DNA of 64,000 bases from Arthrobacter sp. 18067 (GTDB taxonomy: Bacteria; Actinomycetota; Actinomycetes; Actinomycetales; Micrococcaceae). The stretch spans positions 62,001-126,000 of the forward strand of contig NZ_CACSJJ010000018.1 in the NCBI RefSeq assembly GCF_902706295.1. Direction: 5' to 3'. Each line of letters starts with the position of its first letter. Position 1 is the stretch's first letter. The translations under genes and the position numbers were made by a program. Shown here piece by piece: positions 1 to 8,218 of the stretch. The notes under the pieces are model-generated. The model did no database searches. It was given only the letters and a program-made list of their open reading frames with translations, and was not told where the DNA came from.

Positions 1-158
1 CGCAGGCGCCCAGGGACTCGGATCACGGCCTTGAGGTCGTCCGGAAGCACTGTGTCACCCACGAAACGCAGGCGGCAGCGATGGCGGCCCTGTCCTTTAA
101 GTGCGATGTGCTCTGGAGCATGCTCGATGCGATGGAGCAGGGTTTTGGAAACCATTGA
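1..158 (+). CDS. pqqC: PqqC, 3' end only (pyrroloquinoline-quinone synthase)
   Basis: The frame starting at base 3 is open from the window edge to a TGA at 156-158 and gives about 51 residues, ending FKCDVLWSMLDAM and a short tail. That ending is typical of PqqC, the cofactorless oxidase that performs the last ring closure and eight-electron oxidation in PQQ synthesis. The start and most of the protein lie upstream of the window. The next gene begins inside this one, so the two are translationally coupled. The assignment rests on a short C-terminal motif plus the pqqD-pqqE context, which together make it secure. Confidence 0.8.
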   Translation, partial: QAPRDSDHGLEVVRKHCVTHETQAAAMAALSFKCDVLWSMLDAMEQGFGNH

Positions 159-423
159 CGACGCCTGGCGGCCTCGCTTGGCACCGCACGTGCGGATGGT
201 CTTCAACACCGCGCGCGGAGAGTACGCGCTGCTCTCGCCGGAAACGGTATGGGCCATTAATCCCACCGGCGCCTCGATCGTGGAGCTGTGCGACTCGCGA
301 CGGACCGTTGGAGAGATCGTGAGCGAGCTGCGAAGCCGATACGAACACGTCGCCGACGACGACGTTCGACACTTCGTGGCCGAACTCGTCACCAAGCATG
401 GAATGGAGATAGACCATGGATAA
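127..423 (+). CDS. pqqD: PqqD, PQQ precursor-peptide chaperone
   Basis: Small protein with the PqqD pattern RPRLAPHVRMVFN, then LLSPETVWAINPTG and a C-terminal helix pair. PqqD is a peptide-recognition (RRE) domain that binds PqqA and presents it to PqqE. ATG 127 lies inside the end of pqqC. A TTG at 145, with a GGAGCAGG stretch just upstream, is an alternative start that removes six residues. The stop overlaps the pqqE start by eight bases. Length (92-98 residues) matches the family. pqqA and pqqB, if present, are upstream of the window. Confidence 0.85.
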   Translation: MRWSRVLETIDDAWRPRLAPHVRMVFNTARGEYALLSPETVWAINPTGASIVELCDSRRTVGEIVSELRSRYEHVADDDVRHFVAELVTKHGMEIDHG

Positions 424-1585
424 GCCTTACGGACTGCTGGCGGAACTCACATATTCCTGTCCACTGCAGTGTGGCTACTGCTCAAACCCGCTTCAGCTCG
501 ACGACTACCGGGACGAACTGAGCGCCGAGGAGTGGAAACGGGTATTTACCGAAGCCGCTGGGCTCGGCGTTCTTCAGCTGCACCTTTCGGGCGGTGAGCC
601 ACTGCAACGCCACGACATTGTCGATTTGGTGCAGTGCGCCAGCCAGCTTGGCCTGTACACGAACCTGATCACCAGTGGTCTTGGCCTGTCCACCCGGCGT
701 GCGGAACAACTGCGCGATGCGGGCCTGGACCATGTGCAACTCAGCATCCAGGCCGATGAGCAAGCCGCATCAGACCACATCGCCGGGACCATTTCGTTCC
801 AACGCAAGCAGGTGGCAGCACGCCTCGTGAAGAAGCTGGGGTGGCCCCTGACCCTGAACGTCGTGCTTCATCGGCAGAACATCGACAGGATCGGCGGGAT
901 CATCGGGATGGCAGAAGCAATGGAAGCCGATCGCGTTGAGCTGGCAAACACCCAATATGCCGGCTGGGCGGGCCCTAATCAGCCGGAGTTGCTGCCCACC
1001 GAGGACCAGCTGGCCCGCGCGGAGGTGGTGGTGAACGAGGCCCGGGAACGGCTCGGGGATCGGATGGAGATCATTTATGTCATTCCCGATTACTACAGCG
1101 AATACCCCAAGCCATGCATGGACGGCTGGGCCAGCCGCCAGTTCACCGTGGTGCCCAACGGCGAGGCGCTGCCTTGTCCGGCGGCCCATGAGTTGGCCCG
1201 CGGACTCGGATTGCCTCCTGCCAACGTGCGTGATCACTCTTTGGAGTGGATCTGGGAGAAGTCGCCCTTGTTTCAGCAGTTCCGCGGCGACGCTTGGATG
1301 CCTGATCCTTGCCGCAGCTGTGAGCGGAAGGAGATCGATTTCGGCGGCTGTCGTTGCCAGGCCTTTGCCCTTACTGGTGACGCTTCCAGGACCGACCCCG
1401 TCTGCCATTTGTCTCCCGACCATGGGCTGGTTGAGGCGGCGGTTGCGGCCGCAAACCACCCGTTGAGGCCGGCACCTGGCCCGCTGATTCCGAGACCACA
1501 GTTGGGCCGGACCAAACGGGCTGTTGCACCGGCACCGAAAGGCATTCCCGTAGCGCTTTCGTCGACAGTTTTGAAGGACAAGTAA
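416..1585 (+). CDS. pqqE: PqqE, radical SAM/SPASM PqqA peptide cyclase
   Basis: Radical SAM enzyme that forms the Glu-Tyr carbon-carbon crosslink in PqqA, the first step of PQQ synthesis. The [4Fe-4S]-SAM motif is C15-x3-C19-x2-C22 in LTYSCPLQCGYCSNP, followed by LSGGEP. The PqqE signature LANTQYAGWAG is present. The C-terminal SPASM region carries the expected cysteines (PCMDGW, LPCPAAHE, CRSCERK, GGCRC, VCHL) for auxiliary clusters. At 389 residues it is full length. ATG 416 overlaps pqqD, and the stop forms TAATG with the next gene, so the operon is coupled throughout. Confidence 0.93.
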   Translation: MDKPYGLLAELTYSCPLQCGYCSNPLQLDDYRDELSAEEWKRVFTEAAGLGVLQLHLSGGEPLQRHDIVDLVQCASQLGLYTNLITSGLGLSTRRAEQLRDAGLDHVQLSIQADEQAASDHIAGTISFQRKQVAARLVKKLGWPLTLNVVLHRQNIDRIGGIIGMAEAMEADRVELANTQYAGWAGPNQPELLPTEDQLARAEVVVNEARERLGDRMEIIYVIPDYYSEYPKPCMDGWASRQFTVVPNGEALPCPAAHELARGLGLPPANVRDHSLEWIWEKSPLFQQFRGDAWMPDPCRSCERKEIDFGGCRCQAFALTGDASRTDPVCHLSPDHGLVEAAVAAANHPLRPAPGPLIPRPQLGRTKRAVAPAPKGIPVALSSTVLKDK

Positions 1586-2130
1586 TGCTTGCACTCATAG
1601 GGCTTGGATTCACATTGGGTTTGGACAACTTCCGGACATCGCTGGTGCTCGGAGGACTCAAACCGACATGGCGTACGTCCCTCAGGACATCTCTGATTTT
1701 CGGAGTGTGGGACGGCGTGGCGCCGGTGGTCGGCATTCTTATCGGTTCCTACCTGACCACCGAGCTGGAGGAACCAGCCGAGATGATTGGGGCGGCAGGC
1801 CTCGCGGCATACGGCCTATGGATCATTATCAAGGCGCTCCGGTCCCCGGAGCATGCCGACCTGGATATGAAGACGGCCAGGCGCTGGCTGCCCATACCGC
1901 TGAGCCTGGATAACGTGGCCGCCGGCGCGGCGCTGGGTCTTGCTGGCTATTCACCATGGCTTGCGCCCATCTTGTTCGCTGTAACAACCTTTGTGATGTC
2001 CTTGCTTGGGCATCAGCTCGGCCGCACGATTGCCAATTTCATTCCCCGCATCCGCACTGATCTGCTCACCGGGATCCTCTTCATGGTGCTTGCGGGCCTG
2101 TGGGTGTTTGGTGTGGACACGGAGTCATGA
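1585..2130 (+). CDS. MntP-like (DUF204) membrane protein in the PQQ operon
   Basis: A 181-residue protein with about six hydrophobic helices in two related halves. Each half carries the LDN motif (GLDNFR near residue 13 and SLDNVA near residue 110) typical of MntP/LysE-superfamily manganese exporters. It starts at the TAATG junction with pqqE and ends in an ATGA overlap with the next gene. Cation or small-solute export is the family expectation. In this operon it could move a metal or PQQ itself, but that is inference. It is not a usual pqq gene. Confidence 0.6.
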   Translation: MLALIGLGFTLGLDNFRTSLVLGGLKPTWRTSLRTSLIFGVWDGVAPVVGILIGSYLTTELEEPAEMIGAAGLAAYGLWIIIKALRSPEHADLDMKTARRWLPIPLSLDNVAAGAALGLAGYSPWLAPILFAVTTFVMSLLGHQLGRTIANFIPRIRTDLLTGILFMVLAGLWVFGVDTES

Positions 2131-2324
2131 CTGAGCAGAATGCGGAACAGATAGAGCGCAGCCTGGCCCGACCACCTTGCTACCGCTGCGGCGAGGCTTA
2201 CACGGCCTTGGATGCCGGCAAGCACACAGAGCCAATCTCCTGCAACGTTTGTCCACGCTGCAAGATGATGCCGGCCTGTTACACGTGCCGGAACATGTAC
2301 TGCGGGTGCGAAGTGCACCAGTAA
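2127..2324 (+). CDS. Small Cys-rich (zinc-ribbon-like) protein
   Basis: Sixty-five residues from ATG 2127, whose ATGA overlaps the stop of the MntP-like gene. It contains CYRC, CNVCPRC, CYTC and a CGC near the C-terminus, nine cysteines in 65 residues, which suggests one or two zinc or Fe-S sites. There is no signal peptide or membrane segment. I do not recognise the family. The overlapping start and its position between pqqE and the peptidase suggest a role tied to the operon. A longer reading from 2100 lacks support because it lies inside the preceding gene. Confidence 0.6.
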   Translation: MTEQNAEQIERSLARPPCYRCGEAYTALDAGKHTEPISCNVCPRCKMMPACYTCRNMYCGCEVHQ

Positions 2325-2343
2325 TGACGCCTGGAGCTTTCCT

Positions 2344-2409
2344 ATGCCACAACCGAATGCCTCGGATGACCATGTCCGTGGGCAGCAGCAGAGAGATAAA
2401 TCCACATGA
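2344..2409 (+). CDS. Possible 21-codon coupling ORF ahead of the peptidase
   Basis: A short frame from ATG 2344 encodes a hydrophilic peptide (MPQPNASDDH... ending RDKST). A GGAG at 2333-2336 is well spaced upstream, and the stop TGA (2407-2409) overlaps the peptidase ATG as ATGA. It has no PqqA-like ExxxY motif, so it is not a PQQ precursor. It may simply couple translation across the 81-base gap, or be fortuitous. Confidence 0.25.
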   Translation: MPQPNASDDHVRGQQQRDKST

Positions 2410-3818
2410 ACAGCATCGTCTGCCGGCCGCTGGAGCTCCCGTTGGGTGTTCCAGCGAGGTCGGAAGGTTTGCCCGAACCCACAACCCCCACAGAAGCGCG
2501 CCTGACCACCGGGCAGTTGGCCGCCCTGCACGGGTCCTTCGTGGCGGACGCTGTCTTGAGGCAGAAGCAAAACGCCATAGTCCGCGTCAGCGTCGATGAG
2601 CTCGCCATTGATCACCAGCTGGCAACGTCCATGTCCAGGACAGTTTCGAACCGCATTGATGATTGGAAGGTCACAAACCAGAAGAAGTCCGGCCGGTGCT
2701 GGCTCTTCGCGGCATTGAACCTGCTGCGGGTGGGGGCAAAAGAGAAACTGGGCATCAAAGAGTTCGAGTTTTCGCAGAACTACGCAATGTATTTCGACAA
2801 GCTGGAACGAGCCAACTACTTCCTGGAGTCCATGGTGGAAACCGCCGGACGCAGCGAGGACGACCGTCTTGTGCAATACCTGCTGCAGACCGTCCTGGGC
2901 GACGGCGGGCAATGGAACATGGCCGTGAACATCTTCCGCAAGTATGGGGCCGTGCCCAAGGCCGCGATGCCGGAGACGGAGTCCTCCTCCAACACAGGGC
3001 GCATGAACGCGGTCCTGCGCTCCCTTCTGCGCCGGGGAGCGATGGACTTACGCCGTCTTGACTCCGACGGCGACACAGCCGGGCAGAAAGAAACAAAAGC
3101 CCGGATCATCGCCGATGTCCACCGGATCCTTACCCTTCACCTCGGCACCCCGCCGAGCAGTGTTGACTGGGAATACACCGATGACTCGAAGTCCTTCCAT
3201 CGGGTGGGAAGCCTGACTCCGCAGGAATTCCTGGCTCGGTTCAGCACGATCAATCTTGATGACTACGTGTGCCTGGTGGACGACCCCCGGAGAGAACATC
3301 CCAAGGGGACTGTCTTGACGGTGGAACACCTGGGCAATGTGGTGGGCGCGGATCCGGTGCTTTACCTCAATGTGGATATCTCCCTGGCCAAGCAATTGGC
3401 CAGGGACGCGATCCTGGACGGAGAGCCGGTCTGGTTCGGCTGCGACGTTGGTCCGCAGATGGTCCGTAAAGACGGAATTTGGAACGCACGTCTGTTTGAC
3501 TATGCGAGCCTCTACGATGCAGAGCTCTCCATGGGCAAGGAGGAGCGGGTCCGCTTTGGCGAGTCGGCGATGACCCATGCCATGCTGCTGACCGGCGTCG
3601 ACGTATTTGAAGGCAGGACGCGCCGTTGGCGAGTGGAGAACAGTTGGGGCGACGAAATCGGCGACCAAGGCTTTTTCACCATGGCCGACAACTGGTTCGA
3701 CGAATATGTTTTCGAGGTGGTGGTCAACAAATCGCGGGTGTCCCCGGAGCTGCGGCGGGCGTTGAACGCGGCACCTCTGGTGCTGCCGGCATGGGACCCC
3801 ATGGGGGCGTTGGCCTAG
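2406..3818 (+). CDS. C1B papain-fold peptidase, bleomycin hydrolase/PepC-like
   Basis: Cytosolic cysteine peptidase of 470 residues. The catalytic set is complete: oxyanion Gln92 and Cys98 in NQKKSGRCW, His391 in AMTHAMLL and Asn412 in VENSWGD. It ends DPMGALA, as PepC/bleomycin hydrolases do. Such enzymes are hexameric barrels with aminopeptidase activity on small peptides. An N-terminal extension of about 30 Pro-rich residues precedes the usual start of the family, so a downstream start is possible. It follows the PQQ genes on the same strand and could degrade the crosslinked PqqA to free the Glu-Tyr unit, replacing PqqF/G; this is a hypothesis from position. Confidence 0.85.
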   Translation: MNSIVCRPLELPLGVPARSEGLPEPTTPTEARLTTGQLAALHGSFVADAVLRQKQNAIVRVSVDELAIDHQLATSMSRTVSNRIDDWKVTNQKKSGRCWLFAALNLLRVGAKEKLGIKEFEFSQNYAMYFDKLERANYFLESMVETAGRSEDDRLVQYLLQTVLGDGGQWNMAVNIFRKYGAVPKAAMPETESSSNTGRMNAVLRSLLRRGAMDLRRLDSDGDTAGQKETKARIIADVHRILTLHLGTPPSSVDWEYTDDSKSFHRVGSLTPQEFLARFSTINLDDYVCLVDDPRREHPKGTVLTVEHLGNVVGADPVLYLNVDISLAKQLARDAILDGEPVWFGCDVGPQMVRKDGIWNARLFDYASLYDAELSMGKEERVRFGESAMTHAMLLTGVDVFEGRTRRWRVENSWGDEIGDQGFFTMADNWFDEYVFEVVVNKSRVSPELRRALNAAPLVLPAWDPMGALA

Positions 3819-3842
3819 GCCCGAGTGGTGTAGCGGAATCCC

Positions 3843-4541
3843 TTAGGCTTCAGAGAGCTGATCGTCAGGGAGCCGGACAAGGGTGAGCCTGTAGCCCACG
3901 TTTCGGACAGTGCTGATCAAGTTTTCGTGGTCCACGCCAAGCTTGGCGCGAAGCCGCCGGATGTGGACGTCCACGGTACGGGTACCACCGTAGTAGTCGT
4001 AGCCCCAGACTTCGGTGAGCAACTGCTGGCGGGTAAACACGCGGCCCGGGTGCTGTGCCAGGTACTTCAGGAGTTCGAACTCCTTGAAAGTCAGGTTCAG
4101 TGGTTGGCCGCTGACCCGTGCGGTATAGCTCGCTTCGTCAATAACGACGCCGGCTGCCCGGATCTCCGTCTGCGTTTCCTCTTCGCCCGGAACGGCCCGC
4201 GCCATGGCCAGGCGGATGCGCGCTTCCACCTCTGCCGGACCGGCGGAGTCCAGGACAATGTCGTCCACGGCCCATGCTGACGAAACGGCAGCCATGCCGC
4301 CTTCTGTGAGGATCAGCATGAGGGGCGCGCTCAGGCCGGTGGCCTTCAGCAATTGAGTCAATGAGCGGGCGCCCACCAGATCCTTGCGGGCATCCAGGAA
4401 TACGATGTCCGTGGGATCGGTTTCGAGTAATGCGGTGGGCTCTGCCGGGAGGATGTGCACACGGTGGTTCAGCAACTCCAAGGCAGGCAAAATGTCCACC
4501 GATGAGCCGGTGCTGTTCGTCAGGAGCAGGATGTGCGACAT
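3843..4541 (-). CDS. glnR: GlnR, OmpR-type global nitrogen regulator
   Basis: A 232-residue protein with a degenerate receiver domain and a C-terminal winged helix. It is very similar to actinobacterial GlnR: LLTNS start, TDPTDIVFLDARKDL, ILTEGG, then LTFKEFELLKYLAQHPGRVFTRQQLL, VWGYDYYGGTRTVDVHIRRLRAKLG and TVRNVGYR. Asp50 is at the receiver position, but the acidic pocket near the N-terminus is missing (LLTNS instead of DD), as in GlnR, which works without phosphorylation. ATG 4541 is chosen because GGAGGAACT precedes it directly; a 26-residue upstream extension has no such site. It is convergent with the peptidase. Its targets would be glnA, amtB and similar genes elsewhere. Confidence 0.88.
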   Translation of the reverse strand: MSHILLLTNSTGSSVDILPALELLNHRVHILPAEPTALLETDPTDIVFLDARKDLVGARSLTQLLKATGLSAPLMLILTEGGMAAVSSAWAVDDIVLDSAGPAEVEARIRLAMARAVPGEEETQTEIRAAGVVIDEASYTARVSGQPLNLTFKEFELLKYLAQHPGRVFTRQQLLTEVWGYDYYGGTRTVDVHIRRLRAKLGVDHENLISTVRNVGYRLTLVRLPDDQLSEA

Positions 4542-4802
4542 AGTTCCTCCAATGGGCTGTACGCGCATCATCGGGCGTCGAAACCGGAATCTCACCGGTC
4601 GGTCACAGCGCATTGGCAACCTCTGCCCGTTGTAACGGGATCAAGGCCAATACAGTGCGCCGTTGAAGTCTGAGTATACCCACCAGTGCCCTGCGACACA
4701 TGGATTCGTGACGGGCTGGCACCGGAATTACGACATATTGGGCCGGCATAAGGCAGGATTGTCGAGAGGTCGTAGGGCGCATCGGATTGAGGTCGGCACA
4801 CA

Positions 4803-5537
4803 GTGAAGTCTTGGAGCATCGGGGTATTCGGACTCGTGGCGCTCGCAGCCATCGTGGCCAGCACCTTCGTTTCCCGGGAAGCCATGGTGGGCGTTGGCAT
4901 CGCGGCGTCCGCGGCCGTGGGCATTGGCTGGCCACATTTCCTTGGCGTCCCGGCGAAAAAGACGTTGGCGTCCGTCATTGGGCTGGCCGGCGCAGGATCG
5001 GCCGTGACTGCCGCCTACCTGCCTGCTCCTGGATTCCTGGACGGAACGCCTGCTTTTGTTGCCTTGGGCGTGATGGCGGTGTTCGTGGTTCAACTCGTGC
5101 GGGGCACGGGCCAGGCCCAGCGACTGGAATCAACACTCGGATGCAGCGCAGGCGTACTGCTCAATTGCCTTGGCGCAGGCTGGATTGCCAGCGCCCGGTT
5201 CAACGGAGTCAAGGAAATGGTCCTGGTGGCCGGCCTCAGCGCAGCAGTGGCACTGCTGGTGGGAATCATCCGTTGGCCGGACCGCATCGTCGCTCCCTTG
5301 GGCGTTATTATGGCTGGCCTCATGGGTCCGTTGGCTGGCCTGGTATTTTCGGATATCGCGGTGCTTCCCGCGGCTTTGGTGGGCGTCGTGGTCGGCTCGG
5401 TCCTGGTGTGCTTCCGGCGAATGACTACTCTCCGGCGAGGGCGGCTTAACATTCCTGCGGCCGTGGGCATGGGCGTGGCCCCTGTCTGGGCCGTGGGCGC
5501 CTTGGCGTACTTCATAGACAAACTACTCATCTACTAG
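4803..5537 (+). CDS. Polytopic membrane protein, unknown function
   Basis: A 244-residue protein from GTG 4803 with about seven or eight hydrophobic helices and almost no soluble loops. The first helix (SIGVFGLVALAAIVAS) looks like an uncleaved anchor. Gly/Ala-rich helices alternate with short basic turns such as RRMTTLRRGR. I know similar actinobacterial proteins only as hypothetical permeases. It diverges from glnR across 261 bases that must hold both promoters. A 37-residue membrane peptide follows on the same strand 16 bases later. Confidence 0.7.
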   Translation: MKSWSIGVFGLVALAAIVASTFVSREAMVGVGIAASAAVGIGWPHFLGVPAKKTLASVIGLAGAGSAVTAAYLPAPGFLDGTPAFVALGVMAVFVVQLVRGTGQAQRLESTLGCSAGVLLNCLGAGWIASARFNGVKEMVLVAGLSAAVALLVGIIRWPDRIVAPLGVIMAGLMGPLAGLVFSDIAVLPAALVGVVVGSVLVCFRRMTTLRRGRLNIPAAVGMGVAPVWAVGALAYFIDKLLIY

Positions 5538-5553
5538 CGGTTAGGATTGCATC

Positions 5554-5667
5554 ATGTCTGTACTCGCATTTGAAATCTTCTTCCTCGTTCTCCTTGGCCT
5601 GGCCAGCGTTGCCATGGCCTGGTTTGCAGGATTTGTCGTTTACCGCCTTTTCCAGGGCCAGAAGTAA
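5554..5667 (+). CDS. 37-residue single-pass membrane peptide
   Basis: ATG 5554 follows a TTAGGA ribosome site and opens 37 codons, starting MSVLAFEIFF and ending YRLFQGQK. One hydrophobic helix covers residues 5-30 with a positive C-terminus, so the tail should face the cytoplasm. It lies 16 bases after the polytopic membrane protein and 36 bases before the nitrobindin-like gene, all on one strand. It fits a real small gene in an operon; the function is unknown. Confidence 0.55.
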   Translation: MSVLAFEIFFLVLLGLASVAMAWFAGFVVYRLFQGQK

Positions 5668-5703
5668 ATCTTCTGATCCTGCAGTCCACGCAAGGTAGTC
5701 GTT

Positions 5704-6303
5704 GTGCCTATTGAGATCCCAACAGACCTGACGCCTGAACTCGTCCCGCTTTCCTGGCTCATTGGTGAGTGGGAGGGCCGCGGCCGGCTCGGCAGCGGTG
5801 ACGAGGATTCGGAGCATTTCATCCAGCATGCCTCCTTCACCCATAACGGTCTTCCGTACTTGCAGTACCGGGCCGAAACCTGGCTCGCTGACGACGCCGG
5901 TACAAAGCTGCGTCCGCTGACGGTTGAGACTGGTTTCTGGGCTTTGGAGCGAAAGCTCCAGGAGGGCGACGGCGGCCCCGGGCTGATCCCGGCCGATATC
6001 GTTCCGGTGCTCAAGACGGCCGATGACGTTGAGGAGCGCCGCAATGAGGACGGTGGCTTCGACATCTCTGTGTCGATTGCCCACCCCGGCGGCATTACCG
6101 AGCTCTATTACGGCCAGATCAAGGGCCCGCAGATCCAACTGAGCACCGACATGGTGATGCGCGGAAGCCACTCCAAGGAGTACACCGCGGCCACCCGGAT
6201 TTTCGGCTTGGTTGACGGCAACCTCCTGTGGCGCTGGGACGTTGCTGCCAGCGGCAAGTCACTCGAAGCCCACGCCTCGGCGTTCCTCCATAAGGTGTCC
6301 TGA
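5704..6303 (+). CDS. Nitrobindin-family (DUF1794) heme-binding beta-barrel protein
   Basis: A 199-residue soluble protein from GTG 5704. Residues 21-27 are GEWEGRG, the family motif GxWxGxG, and the C-terminus contains the LEAHASAFLHK segment that supplies the axial-ligand region in nitrobindins. Family members form a small antiparallel barrel that binds ferric heme and interacts with NO or peroxynitrite. Middle strands (ETGFWALE, ITELYYGQIKG) match the fold. It sits upstream of a flavodoxin-like reductase on the same strand, with 51 bases between. Confidence 0.8.
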   Translation: MPIEIPTDLTPELVPLSWLIGEWEGRGRLGSGDEDSEHFIQHASFTHNGLPYLQYRAETWLADDAGTKLRPLTVETGFWALERKLQEGDGGPGLIPADIVPVLKTADDVEERRNEDGGFDISVSIAHPGGITELYYGQIKGPQIQLSTDMVMRGSHSKEYTAATRIFGLVDGNLLWRWDVAASGKSLEAHASAFLHKVS

Positions 6304-6354
6304 CCTCGAGGCCTCACTTTTCGTTCCGCACGCAACCAGCTAAAGGAGCAGATA

Positions 6355-7077
6355 GTGAATAACCACCTCAAGCCCGAGGGCTACGAGGGTCTCAAGGCCG
6401 TCTTTTTCAATGGCACGCTGAAACCGTCGCCTCAGCTCAGCAACACTGATGGCCTGATCAGGATCAGCCGCGACATCATGGAGAAGCAGGGTGTCACCAC
6501 CAAGCTTGTGCGGACCGTCGACCACGACATCGCCAGTGGTGTTTATCCGGATATGCGCGAGCACGGCTGGAAGACGGACGAATGGCCGGAGATCTATCCG
6601 GATGTCCGCGACGCCGACATCGTGGTGATCGCAGGTCCCATCTGGTTGGGCGACAACTCGTCCCAGACCAAGAAACTCATTGAACGGCTGTACGCACATT
6701 CCGGTGAGCTGAACAGCAACGGCCAATGGGCGTTTTATCCGAAGGTTGGCGGTTGCCTCATCACCGGCAACGAGGACGGCATCAAGCACTGTTCCATGAA
6801 CGTGCTGTACAGCCTCCAACACATCGGCTTCACCATCCCGCCGCAGGCCGACGCCGGATGGATTGGTCCAGTGGGTCCGGGGCCCAGTTATCTGGACGAG
6901 GGATCTGGTGGTCCGGAGAGTGATTTTACTAACAGAAATACGACCTTCATGACGTGGAACCTGCTCCACATGGCCAAGCTCCTGCGCGACGCAGGTGGCA
7001 TTCCTGCCTACGGCAACCTGCCGGAGGAGTGGAAAGCGGGAACCCGATTTGATTTCGAAAACCCGGAATACCGCTGA
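6355..7077 (+). CDS. Flavodoxin-like NAD(P)H-dependent FMN reductase family protein
   Basis: A 240-residue protein from GTG 6355 after AAAGGAGCAGATA. The first strand and phosphate loop (AVFFNGTLKPSPQLSNTDGL) and the IAGPIWLGDNSSQTKKLIERLY segment are typical of flavodoxin-fold FMN reductases and multimeric flavodoxins. The substrate is unknown. The final 17 bases, including the stop, are repeated 33 bases downstream. The YgfZ gene follows 55 bases later. Confidence 0.75.
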   Translation: MNNHLKPEGYEGLKAVFFNGTLKPSPQLSNTDGLIRISRDIMEKQGVTTKLVRTVDHDIASGVYPDMREHGWKTDEWPEIYPDVRDADIVVIAGPIWLGDNSSQTKKLIERLYAHSGELNSNGQWAFYPKVGGCLITGNEDGIKHCSMNVLYSLQHIGFTIPPQADAGWIGPVGPGPSYLDEGSGGPESDFTNRNTTFMTWNLLHMAKLLRDAGGIPAYGNLPEEWKAGTRFDFENPEYR

Positions 7078-7110
7078 ACTGAAATATTGCCACACCCGGA
7101 ATACCGCTGA
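7061..7110 (+). repeat. Two 17-bp direct repeats at the end of the flavodoxin-like gene
   Basis: The sequence ACCCGGAATACCGCTGA occurs at 7061-7077, where it encodes the last codons and stop of the flavodoxin-like gene, and again at 7094-7110, exactly 33 bases later. The second copy preserves the reading frame and the stop. It looks like a small local duplication in the intergenic spacer. Confidence 0.85.
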
Positions 7111-7132
7111 GCCCCAAGGACTTCTACTACAT

Positions 7133-8218
7133 ATGACTTACAAGAGCCCTCTGTTGTCGCGCCCTGGCGCCGTCGAGGACACCGGCCTGGACGCCGGCGT
7201 CGCTGCCCACTACGGCGAGCCGCTGCGTGAGCAGCGCGCCTTGGCGACCGGTACCGCCGTCGTCGACCTTTCGCACCGCGGTGTGGTGACGGTATCCGGA
7301 CCGGACCGGCTGAGCTGGCTCAACACGCTGTCCTCGCAGCAGCTCACCAACCTGCAGCCCGGTGTTGCCAGTGAACTGCTGATGCTGAGCGTCCAAGGCC
7401 GTATCGAGTTTGATGCCCGGGTGATTGACGACGGCGACACCACGTGGCTGATCGTGGAGACCGCGGAAGCGGCGCCCTTGGCCGAGTGGCTGAACAAGAT
7501 GAAGTTCATGCTCCGTGTCGAGATCATAGATGTCTCGGAGCGGTGGGCCGTGCTGGGCTCGACCAAGCCAGTTGAGCAGCTGACTTCCCGCCTGGTCTGG
7601 GAGGATCCATGGCCCCGTGTCAGCCCGGGCGGCTATGCCTACAGCATCGTCCCGGAGGAGTCGCACCCGGGACTTGAACGTCCCTGGTTCGAATACCTGG
7701 TCCCGGCGGCCGAACTGGAAAGCGCCGTGGAAGGTCTTCCGTTGGCAGGTTCACTGGCGGCAGATGCCCTGCGGATTGCGGCGTGGCGACCCCGCCTCGG
7801 TGCCGAGACGGACGAGAAGACGATTCCTCACGAGCTGGATCTCCTCCGGACTTCGGTGCACCTGAACAAGGGGTGCTACAAGGGCCAGGAAACCGTTGCC
7901 CGGGTGCACAACCTCGGGCACCCGCCGCGCCGTCTTGTCTTCCTGCAGTTGGACGGTTCCCAGCACACACTTCCCGCCGTTGGCAGTGTTGTATTTGCCG
8001 GGGAACGCAAGGTGGGTACTCTGACATCGGTGGCGCAGCACTTCGAAATGGGACCCGTGGCGTTGGCCGTGGTTAAGCGGTCCGTTTCTGCGGAGGAAAC
8101 CCTGACGGTGATGGACGGCGAGGAGCCTTACGTCGCTGCCCAGGAAGTGATCGTCGCCCCCGACGCCGGCCAGGTCGTCGGGCGCCAGACCGGATTCCTG
8201 AAGGGACCCCACCGATGA
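7133..8218 (+). CDS. ygfZ: YgfZ/GcvT-like folate-binding protein (Fe-S cluster maintenance)
   Basis: A 361-residue protein of the aminomethyltransferase fold. The YgfZ signature KGCYKGQE lies at residues 246-253, with the essential Cys248. The N-terminal part (TAVVDLSHRGVVTVSGPDRLSWL) is the folate-binding GcvT domain. YgfZ proteins use tetrahydrofolate and support repair or assembly of some Fe-S enzymes. ATG 7133 is chosen because upstream in-frame codons run through the flavodoxin-like gene and its repeat. The stop overlaps the ankyrin gene as ATGA. Confidence 0.9.
   Translation: MTYKSPLLSRPGAVEDTGLDAGVAAHYGEPLREQRALATGTAVVDLSHRGVVTVSGPDRLSWLNTLSSQQLTNLQPGVASELLMLSVQGRIEFDARVIDDGDTTWLIVETAEAAPLAEWLNKMKFMLRVEIIDVSERWAVLGSTKPVEQLTSRLVWEDPWPRVSPGGYAYSIVPEESHPGLERPWFEYLVPAAELESAVEGLPLAGSLAADALRIAAWRPRLGAETDEKTIPHELDLLRTSVHLNKGCYKGQETVARVHNLGHPPRRLVFLQLDGSQHTLPAVGSVVFAGERKVGTLTSVAQHFEMGPVALAVVKRSVSAEETLTVMDGEEPYVAAQEVIVAPDAGQVVGRQTGFLKGPHR

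Noticed and set aside
2324..2599. Plus-strand frame starting TAATG after the Cys-rich gene
   Set aside because: It overlaps the peptidase N-terminus in another frame and encodes an Arg/His-rich low-quality sequence.
4542..4802. Possible GlnR box in the glnR upstream region
   Set aside because: GTAAC-like pieces are present but the spacing does not match the known a/b-site pattern well enough to call.
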